Assembly (NCBI RefSeq): GCF_022397915.1
Contig: NZ_JAKEUO010000021.1
Location: forward strand, 1 to 48,144
Reading direction: 5' to 3'
Source of the DNA: Vibrio sp. Isolate34
GTDB lineage: Bacteria > Pseudomonadota > Gammaproteobacteria > Enterobacterales > Vibrionaceae
DNA length: 48,144 nt
Made by a program: the position numbers and the translations under genes. Positions 25,539 to 33,108 of this stretch are shown piece after piece. The notes below the pieces were generated by a model that ran no database searches, had not been told where the DNA came from, and worked only from the letters and a program-made list of their open reading frames with translations. Every line of letters starts with the position of its first letter. Within the stretch, counting starts at the first letter, position 1.

Positions 25539-25698
25539 TGTTGATAAGTCAGATCACCAGCAATTGATCACAGATCCAGTGAATAAGATCCAAGTTATTC
25601 ACAATAAATTTGTAATTAATCGGTGGATCCACACATCTTGCCCCTAATTTACTCACATAACGATCCACTTATGCCCGGATCCTTGCTAGTTATCCCCA
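25539..25698. promoter_or_regulatory. dnaA upstream region with DnaA boxes and GATC sites
   Basis: The 310-bp gap before the ABC-transporter gene holds a consensus DnaA box TTATTCACA (25595-25603) and near matches TTATCAACA (minus strand, 25547-25539) and TTATCCCCA (25690-25698). GATC Dam sites are numerous. This fits autoregulation and Dam/SeqA control of dnaA transcription, known in E. coli. No single -10/-35 pair for dnaA is unambiguous by eye. Confidence 0.6.
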
Positions 25699-25711
25699 AA
25701 TCAGGAATGCG

Positions 25712-25741
25712 ATCTGGTTATGGTTAATAACATCTGGTTAT
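25712..25741. repeat. 20-bp-spaced direct repeats upstream of the ABC transporter
   Basis: ATCTGGTTAT occurs at 25712-25721 and again at 25732-25741, starts exactly 20 bp apart (about two helical turns). Between them lies the palindrome GTTAATAAC. The pair is 60-90 bp before the binding-protein start, a suitable place for an activator or repressor. The factor is unknown. Confidence 0.5.
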
Positions 25742-25800
25742 TTATTCTATTGTGCATTTTCCCAGTAACATCCAATCCCATAAATATAAGGAGTTACCAA

Positions 25801-26550
25801 ATGAATAACTGGATTAAGGCTGCAATTGCGGCTATCGCACTCTCTGCTGCTACTGTTCAAGCCGCGACTGAAGTTAAAGTCGGCATGTCTGGTCGCTACT
25901 TCCCGTTTACTTTCGTTAAACAAGACCAGCTACAAGGTTTTGAAGTGGATTTATGGGATGAGATCGGTAAGCGTAACGACTACAAGGTTGAATACGTAAC
26001 GGCAAACTTCTCTGGTCTGTTCGGTCTTCTTGAAACGGGTCGAATCGATACCATTTCAAACCAAATTACAATGACGGATGCACGTAAAGCGAAATACCTA
26101 TTCGCAGACCCATACGTAGTAGACGGCGCACAGATTACCGTTCGTAAAGGTAATGACAGCATCAAAGGCATCGAAGACCTAGATGGCAAGACAGTTGCGG
26201 TAAACCTGGGTTCAAACTTTGAACAACTGCTTCGCAGCTACGACAAAGACGGCAAGATCAATGTGAAGACCTACGATACAGGTATTGAACATGATGTCGC
26301 ACTGGGCCGTGCAGATGCATTCGTAATGGATCGCCTATCAGCATTAGAGCTTATCAAGAAGACTGGTCTACCATTACAACTAGCAGGTCAGCCATTCGAA
26401 ACAATTGAAAACGCTTGGCCTTTCGTTGACAACGACAACGGTAAAAAACTGCAAGCAGAAGTAAATGAAGCATTAGCAGCAATGCGCGCAGATGGTACGC
26501 TAGAAAGTATCTCTCAGAAATGGTTTGGTGCGGACATTACTCAGAAGTAA
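25801..26550 (+). CDS. Amino-acid (probably cystine) ABC transporter, periplasmic binding protein
   Basis: A family-3 solute-binding protein of 249 residues that would capture a polar amino acid in the periplasm. The start at 25801 is preceded by AAGGAG and gives a typical signal peptide (MNNWIKAAIAAIALSAATVQA, cleaved before ATEVK). An ATG at 25720 adds an unlikely second hydrophobic leader. Family features are GMSGRYFPFTFVKQDQLQGF, the DLWDEIGKR segment, TMTDARKAKYLFADPY and the C-terminal DGTLESISQKWFG. The cystine-binding TcyJ (FliY) subfamily is the closest I can suggest; substrate is inferred. A terminator separates it from the permease gene. Confidence 0.85.
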   Translation: MNNWIKAAIAAIALSAATVQAATEVKVGMSGRYFPFTFVKQDQLQGFEVDLWDEIGKRNDYKVEYVTANFSGLFGLLETGRIDTISNQITMTDARKAKYLFADPYVVDGAQITVRKGNDSIKGIEDLDGKTVAVNLGSNFEQLLRSYDKDGKINVKTYDTGIEHDVALGRADAFVMDRLSALELIKKTGLPLQLAGQPFETIENAWPFVDNDNGKKLQAEVNEALAAMRADGTLESISQKWFGADITQK

Positions 26551-26572
26551 TTACTCACTTTCTCCATTGAAG

Positions 26573-26603
26573 GCCCACTGCTTTACACAGCGGTGGGCTT
26601 TTT
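26573..26603 (+). terminator. Terminator/attenuator between binding-protein and permease genes
   Basis: A 10-bp stem with one G-U pair (GCCCAC-T-GCT / AGC-G-GTGGGC) and loop TTACAC is followed by TTTTTG. It lies 22 nt after the binding-protein stop and would lower permease and ATPase expression relative to the binding protein, a common arrangement in such operons. Confidence 0.85.
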
Positions 26604-26686
26604 GCTTTTGTGTAACCGATTAAAAAGCCTGATATAACCGTACTTCAAAAGATAACAACACTTCCAATAAAAATACGAGATAGATT

Positions 26687-27358
26687 ATGGGATTTGACTT
26701 TAATTACATGCTAGAGCTGTTGCCGATACTGCTGAAGTATCTGGGCACCACCATGGAGATGGCGATCTGGGGCTTGTTCTTTGCTCTGATCTTGTCTCTG
26801 ATACTGGCGAACATTCGTGTATTCAAAATCCCAGTACTCGACCAGCTAAGCCAATTGTATATCAGCTTCTTCCGAGGCACGCCACTGCTGGTACAGCTAT
26901 TCCTCCTTTATTATGGCTTACCACAAGTATTCCCGTGGATGGTGGGCTTAGACGCCTTCAGCGCTGCTGTGATTGGTTTAACCTTGCACTTTGCCGCGTA
27001 CATGGCTGAAAGTATTCGTGCGGCGATTATTGGTATTGATCGCAGCCAGATGGAAGCCAGCCTTTCGGTAGGTATGACAACCAGCCAAGCGATGCTCCGA
27101 GTGATCTTGCCACAAGCCACTCGCGTGGCACTGCCATCATTGATGAACTACTTTATCGACATGATTAAGTCGACTTCGCTTGCATTCACCCTAGGTGTAG
27201 CAGAAATCATGGCTAAAGCTCAGATGGAAGCCTCTTCAAGTTTCCGCTTCTTCGAGGCTTTCTTAGCAGTCGCGCTGATTTACTGGGGCGTGGTGGTTAT
27301 CCTCACTCGTATTCAAATTTGGGCCGAAGTGAAACTGAATAAGGCGTATGTACGATGA
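26687..27358 (+). CDS. Amino-acid ABC transporter, permease
   Basis: A His/Glu/Gln/Arg-type inner-membrane permease of 223 residues with about five membrane spans. YISFFRGTPLLVQLFLLYYG (about 57-76) is the classic HisMQ segment. The EAA loop that docks the ATPase appears as QMEASLSVGMTTSQAMLRVI (about 120-141). The last codons overlap the ATPase start by 4 nt (ATGA), so translation is coupled. It resembles TcyL/YecS-type cystine permeases; substrate is inferred. Confidence 0.88.
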   Translation: MGFDFNYMLELLPILLKYLGTTMEMAIWGLFFALILSLILANIRVFKIPVLDQLSQLYISFFRGTPLLVQLFLLYYGLPQVFPWMVGLDAFSAAVIGLTLHFAAYMAESIRAAIIGIDRSQMEASLSVGMTTSQAMLRVILPQATRVALPSLMNYFIDMIKSTSLAFTLGVAEIMAKAQMEASSSFRFFEAFLAVALIYWGVVVILTRIQIWAEVKLNKAYVR

Positions 27359-28092
27359 TCAAATTACAAAATATTCACAAGCAGTTTGGTGACACCGAAG
27401 TTTTGAAAGGGATCGACCTAGAAATCAAGCAAGGTGAGATAATTGTCATCATAGGTTCAAGTGGAACGGGTAAATCTACCTTACTGCGTTGTGTGAACTT
27501 TCTAGAGCAAGCCGATCAAGGCACCATTTCGATTGATGATATTAATGTCGATGTTCAGAAACACACCAAAGCAGAGGTGCTTGCACTGCGTCGTAAGACT
27601 GGTTTTGTGTTCCAGAACTATGCCCTATTCGCTCATCAAACCGCGAGACAGAATATTGCAGAAGGTTTGATTACCGTTCGTGGTTGGAAAAAGCAGCAAG
27701 CCCATGAAAAAGCACAACAAATACTCGATGATATTGGTTTAGGTGACAAAGCCGATAGCTACCCAGCGGCGCTCTCTGGTGGCCAACAACAACGTGTTGG
27801 TATTGGCCGAGCAATGGCACTCCAACCTGAGCTTTTGTTGTTTGATGAGCCGACCTCAGCGCTTGATCCTGAATGGGTTGGCGAAGTGCTTAACTTAATG
27901 AAAAAGTTAGCAAATCAGCATCAAACCATGCTGGTGGTTACCCATGAAATGCAATTCGCTAGAGAGGTCGCAGACCGAGTGATCTTCATGGCTGACGGTC
28001 ATATTGTCGAGCAGGGATCTCCACAGGATATTTTTGGTAATCCACAGGATCCTAAATTAAAAAAATTCTTAAATAAGGTTGGGATCGACTAA
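27355..28092 (+). CDS. Amino-acid ABC transporter, ATP-binding protein
   Basis: A 245-residue ABC ATPase energising the preceding permease. Walker A is GSSGTGKST (about 34-42), the Q-loop is FVFQNYALF, the ABC signature is LSGGQQQRVGIGRA, Walker B is LLLFDEPTSALDP and the switch histidine is in VVTHEM. It is closest to TcyN/GlnQ-type ATPases. It overlaps the permease by 4 nt and ends 207 nt before rpmH. The BamHI-like ggatcc motifs around its 3' end are incidental. Confidence 0.9.
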   Translation: MIKLQNIHKQFGDTEVLKGIDLEIKQGEIIVIIGSSGTGKSTLLRCVNFLEQADQGTISIDDINVDVQKHTKAEVLALRRKTGFVFQNYALFAHQTARQNIAEGLITVRGWKKQQAHEKAQQILDDIGLGDKADSYPAALSGGQQQRVGIGRAMALQPELLLFDEPTSALDPEWVGEVLNLMKKLANQHQTMLVVTHEMQFAREVADRVIFMADGHIVEQGSPQDIFGNPQDPKLKKFLNKVGID

Positions 28093-28098
28093 GGATCC

Positions 28099-28126
28099 TT
28101 GTGATTTTAGTTAATCTACGTATAAT
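28099..28126 (+). promoter_or_regulatory. rpmH promoter P1
   Basis: TTGTGA, a 16-bp spacer and a perfect TATAAT (28121-28126), followed by a C-rich discriminator CCCCCG typical of ribosomal-gene promoters. It lies about 170 bp upstream of rpmH. Confidence 0.65.
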
Positions 28127-28157
28127 CCCCCGACCGGAATTTTAGTTAACCCAATCA

Positions 28158-28186
28158 TTGACACTTTTTGTGACAGTGATTACAAT
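28158..28186 (+). promoter_or_regulatory. rpmH promoter P2
   Basis: TTGACA (28158-28163), an ideal 17-bp spacer and TACAAT (28181-28186). The RNA would begin with a CGCCTCT/AGAGGCG hairpin (about 28189-28209), then a T-rich stretch, perhaps a stabilising or attenuating structure. Confidence 0.75.
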
Positions 28187-28299
28187 TCCGCCTCTTTGTT
28201 GAGAGGCGTCGGTTTTCCTTTCTTATATAAAGAAGAGAAAAAATGCCCACGCCGGGTTTAACAAAAACCTAAAACTACTGATCAGTAAGGTAATTACAA

Positions 28300-28434
28300 A
28301 TGAAACGCACTTTTCAACCTACAGTTCTAAAGCGTAAGCGTACTCACGGTTTCCGTGCTCGCATGGCTACTAAGAACGGTCGCGCAACAATCAATGCACG
28401 TCGTGCAAAAGGCCGTAAGCGTCTTTCTAAGTAA
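28300..28434 (+). CDS. rpmH: 50S ribosomal protein L34
   Basis: L34 is a small, very basic protein of the large ribosomal subunit. The 44-codon frame begins MKRTFQPTVLKRKRTHGFRA and ends KGRKRLSK, a textbook L34. It is first in the conserved rpmH-rnpA-yidD-yidC-mnmE cluster and is transcribed from the P1/P2 promoters above. Upstream AAGG is 10 bases from the ATG. Confidence 0.98.
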   Translation: MKRTFQPTVLKRKRTHGFRARMATKNGRATINARRAKGRKRLSK

Positions 28435-28446
28435 TCTTTGATTATT

Positions 28447-28803
28447 TTGAATAAGCTAGCCTTCGGTCGGGAGTTACGCTTGTTAACTCCCGAACATTAT
28501 CAAAATGTCTTCAAGCAAGCTCATCGAGCTGGCTCTCCTCATTTCACCATCATTGCTCGAAATAACTCTCTTTCAAATCCTCGCCTTGGATTAGCCGTTC
28601 CGAAAAAGCAGATTAAAACCGCAGTTGGTCGTAACCGATTCAAGCGTCTTACTCGTGAAAGCTTTCGTAACACTCAACACAAACTTCCTAACAAAGATTT
28701 TGTTGTAATCGCTAAGAAGAGCGCGCAAGATTTAAGCAATGAAGAAATGTTCAAGCTACTCGACAAATTATGGCTTCGCCTGTCTCGCCCTTCGCGTGGA
28801 TAG
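28447..28803 (+). CDS. rnpA: Ribonuclease P protein component RnpA
   Basis: RnpA is the protein cofactor of RNase P; with the M1 RNA it matures tRNA 5' ends. The ~118-residue basic protein shows the RNase P motif with GRNRFKRLTRESFR (about 57-70) and RLGLAVPKK. There is no ATG at the front. The frame can start at TTG 28447 (encoding MNKLAFGREL, matching relatives) or TTG 28438; I prefer 28447. It lies 12 nt after rpmH and overlaps yidD by 34 nt at its 3' end. The TTG start with a weak Shine-Dalgarno fits low expression relative to rpmH. Confidence 0.93.
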   Translation: MNKLAFGRELRLLTPEHYQNVFKQAHRAGSPHFTIIARNNSLSNPRLGLAVPKKQIKTAVGRNRFKRLTRESFRNTQHKLPNKDFVVIAKKSAQDLSNEEMFKLLDKLWLRLSRPSRG

Positions 28804-29027
28804 CGCTAATACCCATCTATTTTTATAGATGGTTTATTAGTCCACTCATCGGCCCACGCTGCCGATTTACTCCAACCTGCTCTTTATATGCGATAGAAGC
28901 GTTGAAAGCTCACGGTTTTGTAAAAGGGTGTTGGTTATCAGGCAAACGTCTATTAAAATGCCATCCTTTGAACGAAGGGGGCTTTGACCCCGTTCCACCA
29001 GTCCAAAAACAAGACAGAGATAAATAA
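28770..29027 (+). CDS. yidD: Membrane protein insertion efficiency factor YidD
   Basis: YidD is a small membrane-associated protein that helps YidC-dependent insertion of inner-membrane proteins. The 85-residue protein has an amphipathic N-terminal segment (WIALIPIYFYRWFISPLIG) and the conserved CRFTPTCSLYAIEALKAHG and CHPLNEGGFDPVP motifs with three invariant-type cysteines. It starts inside the end of rnpA (34-nt overlap) in another frame and stops 2 nt before yidC. Confidence 0.95.
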   Translation: MASPVSPFAWIALIPIYFYRWFISPLIGPRCRFTPTCSLYAIEALKAHGFVKGCWLSGKRLLKCHPLNEGGFDPVPPVQKQDRDK

Positions 29028-29029
29028 CG

Positions 29030-30649
29030 ATGGATTCTCAACGTAATATCCTGTTAATCGCATTGGCATTGGTTTCTTTCCTACTTTTCCAACAATGGAA
29101 CGTAGCTAAGAACCCAGCACCACAAGCGGTTGAGCAGGCACAATCTGGCAGCACCCTACCAGCGCCATCTTATGCAGATGATCTAGACCCGGCTCCTGGT
29201 CAAGTTGCTTCTGCAAAAACTATCACAGTAACCACTGATGTACTGACTCTGTCAATTGATACGGTTGGTGGTGATGTCGTTAAAGCAAACCTAAATGATT
29301 ACTCTGCTGAGTTCGATTCTGAAGATACGTTTGTTCTTCTTAAAAATGAACCAGGTCACCAATTTATCGCTCAAAGCGGTCTAGTTGGTCCTCAAGGTAT
29401 CGATTTAAGCAGCACTAACCGCCCTAGCTACACGGTTTCAGCAGACAGCTTCAAGCTAGCTGAAGGTCAAGATGAACTACGCATCCCAATGACTTACCAA
29501 GCGAACGGCCTTGATTACACAAAAACATTCGTACTTAAACGCGGCAGCTACGCGATTGACGTTGAATACGATGTAATCAACAACTCTGGTAACAATGCGA
29601 CATTCGGCATGTACGCTCACCTACGTCAAAACGTTATGGATGACGGCGGTAGCCTAACAATGCCAACTTACCGTGGTGGTGCTTACTCTACGGAAGATAC
29701 GCGTTACAAAAAATACAGCTTCGACGACATGCAAGATCGCAACCTGTCTCTTAACCTAGCAAATGGTCAAGGTTGGGCAGCGATGATTCAGCACTACTTT
29801 GCAAGTGCTTGGATCCCACGCGACGAAGCGGGCAGCAACCTTTACACTCGTGTAATCGGTAACCTTGGCGACATCGGTGTTCGTATGCCGAACAAAACCA
29901 TCGCTAACGGTGACGAAGCGAGCTTCAAAGCAACGCTTTGGGTTGGTCCTAAACTTCAAGACCAGATGGCTGAAGTTGCACCTAACCTAGACCTAGTAGT
30001 TGACTACGGTTGGTTATGGTTCATTGCTAAACCACTTCATACTCTGCTTTCGTTCATTCAAGGCATCGTTGTGAACTGGGGTCTAGCAATCATCTGTCTA
30101 ACATTCATCGTTCGTGGTGCTATGTACCCACTAACGAAAGCTCAGTACACGTCTATGGCGAAAATGCGTATGCTTCAGCCTAAGCTGACTGCAATGCGTG
30201 AGCGTATTGGCGACGACCGTCAACGCATGAGCCAAGAAATGATGGAGCTTTACAAGAAAGAGAAAGTAAACCCACTAGGTGGTTGTTTACCTATCCTTCT
30301 GCAAATGCCTATCTTCATTTCGCTATACTGGGCACTAATGGAGTCTGTTGAACTGCGTCACTCACCGTTCTTCGGTTGGATTACTGACCTTTCAGCACAA
30401 GACCCATACTACATCTTGCCACTTCTGATGGGTGCTTCAATGTTCCTAATCCAGAAGATGAGCCCGACAACTGTAACGGATCCAATGCAGCAGAAGATCA
30501 TGACCTTTATGCCGGTTATGTTCACATTCTTCTTCCTGTTCTTCCCTTCAGGTCTGGTTCTATACTGGCTAGTATCGAACATCGTAACTCTGATTCAGCA
30601 AACGCTTATCTACCGCGCGCTGGAAAAGAAAGGCTTACATTCTAAGTAA
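29030..30649 (+). CDS. yidC: Membrane protein insertase YidC
   Basis: YidC inserts and folds inner-membrane proteins, alone (for example ATP synthase subunit c, encoded later in this window) or with SecYEG. The 539-residue protein has an N-terminal anchor (NILLIALALVSFLLFQQW), a ~300-residue periplasmic beta-sandwich, then the conserved five-span insertase core (about 340-525) including RGAMYPLTKAQYTSMAKMR and NPLGGCLPILLQMPIF. It ends with a basic tail. The start is ATG 29030, two bases after yidD. Confidence 0.97.
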   Translation: MDSQRNILLIALALVSFLLFQQWNVAKNPAPQAVEQAQSGSTLPAPSYADDLDPAPGQVASAKTITVTTDVLTLSIDTVGGDVVKANLNDYSAEFDSEDTFVLLKNEPGHQFIAQSGLVGPQGIDLSSTNRPSYTVSADSFKLAEGQDELRIPMTYQANGLDYTKTFVLKRGSYAIDVEYDVINNSGNNATFGMYAHLRQNVMDDGGSLTMPTYRGGAYSTEDTRYKKYSFDDMQDRNLSLNLANGQGWAAMIQHYFASAWIPRDEAGSNLYTRVIGNLGDIGVRMPNKTIANGDEASFKATLWVGPKLQDQMAEVAPNLDLVVDYGWLWFIAKPLHTLLSFIQGIVVNWGLAIICLTFIVRGAMYPLTKAQYTSMAKMRMLQPKLTAMRERIGDDRQRMSQEMMELYKKEKVNPLGGCLPILLQMPIFISLYWALMESVELRHSPFFGWITDLSAQDPYYILPLLMGASMFLIQKMSPTTVTDPMQQKIMTFMPVMFTFFFLFFPSGLVLYWLVSNIVTLIQQTLIYRALEKKGLHSK

Positions 30650-30676
30650 GTTCGATAATAGAAAGAGATAAAGAAA

Positions 30677-30699
30677 GGCGACCAAAAGGTCGCCTTTTT
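30677..30699 (+). terminator. Terminator of rpmH-rnpA-yidD-yidC
   Basis: GGCGACC, loop AAAA, GGTCGCC, then TTTTTG. It lies 27 nt after the yidC stop, separating the operon from mnmE. Confidence 0.92.
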
Positions 30700-30779
30700 G
30701 TTTTTAGCTGATTACAATTCAGCTAATTGATTAATCGTGAACGCCCCTTTTTGGCTTTCACATGCTAGCAGGCACACCT

Positions 30780-32141
30780 ATGACTACAGATACGATTGTT
30801 GCTCAAGCGACCGCGCCCGGCCGTGGTGGCGTCGGTATTATCCGCGTTTCCGGCCCATTGGCGACTCAGGTTGCCCTAGAAGTAACAGGAAAGACACTTA
30901 AGCCTCGCTACGCTGAGTACCTGCCTTTTAAATCGGCCGATGGCATCGAGCTCGACCAAGGTATCGCGCTTTACTTCCCTAACCCACATTCGTTCACTGG
31001 CGAAGACGTGTTAGAGCTGCAAGGCCACGGCGGCCCAGTGGTTATGGACATGCTCATCAAGCGCATCCTAACCATCTCCGGTGTACGTGCTGCGCGTCCA
31101 GGCGAGTTCTCAGAGCGTGCCTTCTTGAACGACAAAATGGATTTAACCCAAGCTGAAGCGATTGCTGACTTGATTGATGCAAGTTCAGAAGAAGCGGCAA
31201 AATCAGCGCTTCAGTCACTGCAGGGTGAGTTCTCTAAGCGCATTAACACGTTGGTCGATTCACTGATTCACCTACGAATCTATGTTGAAGCGGCTATCGA
31301 CTTCCCAGAAGAAGAAATTGATTTCCTAGCTGACGGTAAAGTAAGTGCTGACTTACAGGCTATCATCGACAACCTGGAAGCCGTGCGCCAAGAAGCCAAC
31401 CAAGGTGCCATCATGCGCGAAGGTATGAAGGTGGTAATTGCTGGTCGTCCAAATGCGGGTAAATCGAGCCTATTGAATGCACTGTCTGGCAAAGAGTCAG
31501 CGATTGTGACCGATATTGCCGGTACTACACGTGATGTTCTGCGTGAGCACATCCATATTGACGGTATGCCACTGCACATTATCGATACCGCAGGCCTACG
31601 TGATGCATCTGACGAAGTCGAAAAAATCGGTATTGAACGCGCTTGGGAAGAAATTGCTCAGGCAGACCGAGTTTTATTTATGGTGGATGGCACCACCACA
31701 GACGCCACCGACCCGAAAGATATCTGGCCAGATTTCGTTGATCGTTTACCAAATAACATAGGTATGACGGTGATTCGTAATAAAGCGGATCAAACCAGTG
31801 AAGAGCTGGGCATTTGCCATGTGAACGACCCAACCCTAATCCGCCTATCGGCAAAAACAGGCCAAGGTGTTGATGCACTGCGCAGCCATCTTAAGGATTG
31901 CATGGGCTTTGCTGGTGGTCATGAAGGTGGGTTTATGGCACGTCGTCGCCACTTAGACGCCCTAGAACGCGCCTCTGAGCACCTGGATATTGGCCAACAA
32001 CAACTTGAAGGCTACATGGCTGGTGAGATCTTAGCGGAAGAGCTTCGTATTACTCAACAGCACCTCAATGAGATCACGGGTGAGTTCAGCTCTGACGATC
32101 TTTTAGGTCGCATCTTCTCTTCTTTCTGTATCGGTAAATAA
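30780..32141 (+). CDS. mnmE: tRNA-modification GTPase MnmE (TrmE)
   Basis: MnmE works with MnmG (encoded just across oriC) to add the aminomethyl or carboxymethylaminomethyl group to U34 of certain tRNAs. The 453-residue protein begins MTTDTIVAQATAPGRGG with the folate-binding N-domain. It then has a central G domain with GRPNAGKSSLLNAL (about 223-236), DTAGLR and NKAD, and ends with the invariant CIGK. The ATG at 30780 is chosen over 30762 because the family starts there. Confidence 0.97.
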   Translation: MTTDTIVAQATAPGRGGVGIIRVSGPLATQVALEVTGKTLKPRYAEYLPFKSADGIELDQGIALYFPNPHSFTGEDVLELQGHGGPVVMDMLIKRILTISGVRAARPGEFSERAFLNDKMDLTQAEAIADLIDASSEEAAKSALQSLQGEFSKRINTLVDSLIHLRIYVEAAIDFPEEEIDFLADGKVSADLQAIIDNLEAVRQEANQGAIMREGMKVVIAGRPNAGKSSLLNALSGKESAIVTDIAGTTRDVLREHIHIDGMPLHIIDTAGLRDASDEVEKIGIERAWEEIAQADRVLFMVDGTTTDATDPKDIWPDFVDRLPNNIGMTVIRNKADQTSEELGICHVNDPTLIRLSAKTGQGVDALRSHLKDCMGFAGGHEGGFMARRRHLDALERASEHLDIGQQQLEGYMAGEILAEELRITQQHLNEITGEFSSDDLLGRIFSSFCIGK

Positions 32142-32149
32142 CCTTTAAA

Positions 32150-32172
32150 GGCCAGCATTAGCTGGCCTTTTT
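32150..32172 (+). terminator. Terminator of mnmE
   Basis: GGCCAGC, loop ATTA, GCTGGCC, then TTTTTCT. It begins 9 nt after the mnmE stop codon. Confidence 0.92.
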
Positions 32173-32191
32173 CTTTAGTAAGGACAGTTTA

Positions 32192-32626
32192 ATGATCCAC
32201 ATTATTACAGGCAGCACCTTAGGCGGCGCCGAATACGTTGGCGATCACCTTAATGATCTTCTTGAAGAACAAGGTCATGAGATCACCCTACATAATCAGC
32301 CTGAGTACGATGATATTCCACAACAAGGCTTTTGGTTATTGGTGACTTCAACTCATGGTGCGGGTGAGTTTCCAGACAATATTAAGCCTTTTATTGACGC
32401 ATTAACCCAACACTCTCCAGACTTAAACCAAGTTCGCTTTGCTGTCGTGGCGCTTGGCGATTCAAGCTACGATACCTTCTGTTTGGCCGGGAAATCCGTC
32501 CACAGCCAACTGGAAAACCTCGGTGCAAAACCGATTTCAGCTTGTTTTACCATCGATGTATTGGAAACTCCGGTACCTGAAGATGCTGTAGAAGCCTGGT
32601 TTAACGATCATAGCGACCAATTTTAA
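32192..32626 (+). CDS. mioC: FMN-binding flavodoxin-like protein MioC
   Basis: MioC is a short-chain flavodoxin linked to biotin synthase electron transfer in E. coli, and its gene borders oriC. The 144-residue protein has the FMN phosphate loop TGSTLGGAEYVGDHL (about 6-20), STHGAGEFPDNI in the second FMN loop and ALGDSSYDTFC in the third. Its transcription runs towards oriC and ends at a strong hairpin before the DnaA boxes. In E. coli mioC transcription can affect initiation. Confidence 0.94.
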   Translation: MIHIITGSTLGGAEYVGDHLNDLLEEQGHEITLHNQPEYDDIPQQGFWLLVTSTHGAGEFPDNIKPFIDALTQHSPDLNQVRFAVVALGDSSYDTFCLAGKSVHSQLENLGAKPISACFTIDVLETPVPEDAVEAWFNDHSDQF

Positions 32627-32644
32627 CCTCTCCTTTCTTCCCAG

Positions 32645-32667
32645 AAGCGGCTTATGCCGCTTTTTTT
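32645..32667 (+). terminator. Terminator between mioC and oriC
   Basis: AAGCGGC, loop TTAT, GCCGCTT, then a run of T's. It lies 19 nt after the mioC stop and should keep mioC transcription from entering oriC. Confidence 0.92.
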
Positions 32668-32742
32668 GACTCCGAATATCGTGATTGTGAATAACTTTTT
32701 TTCAAAAATATCGAAAATAAGCGATTTATTTTCGATTTTCTC

Positions 32743-33000
32743 TGTGGATAAGATCATACATATACGGTGATTAACCTATAGTTATCCAAATAACAAGTTT
32801 TAAGCCAATTTACCCCTGTGAATAAGTAGCCATTTTGATCCCAGCTAATCCTCATCCTGATCAAAGTTAGATCACATCATTTGATCCAAAAAAGATCCAT
32901 GATCTCGTTGATCATTTTCGATTTATCCACAGACCACATCGATCCTAATAATAGATCTAATAAAAGATCTCCTTAAAGATCTTATCTATATTAATTAAAA
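32743..33000. other. oriC: Chromosomal replication origin oriC
   Basis: In the 482-bp gap between mioC and mnmG there are four DnaA boxes: TGTGGATAA (32743-32751, R4-like), TTATCCAAA (32782-32790, R3-like), TGTGAATAA (32817-32825, R2-like) and TTATCCACA (32923-32931, R1-like). Their order, orientation and sequence parallel E. coli oriC. Beside R1 lies an AT-rich unwinding region (about 32941-33000) with three 13-mer-like repeats around AGATCT, for example GATCTTTTATTAG on the minus strand. At least 12 GATC sites fall between 32750 and 32990, the signature of Dam/SeqA control. Confidence 0.95.
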
Positions 33001-33108
33001 ACAGCTTTCTCGAAAAATTCCAAAAACGTTTTCTCAGGCTATGAAAACAGGTAGAATATCGCTCCTTTTTATCAGTCTAGAAAACGTTTGAATACCTGAG
33101 GTCGGTTC

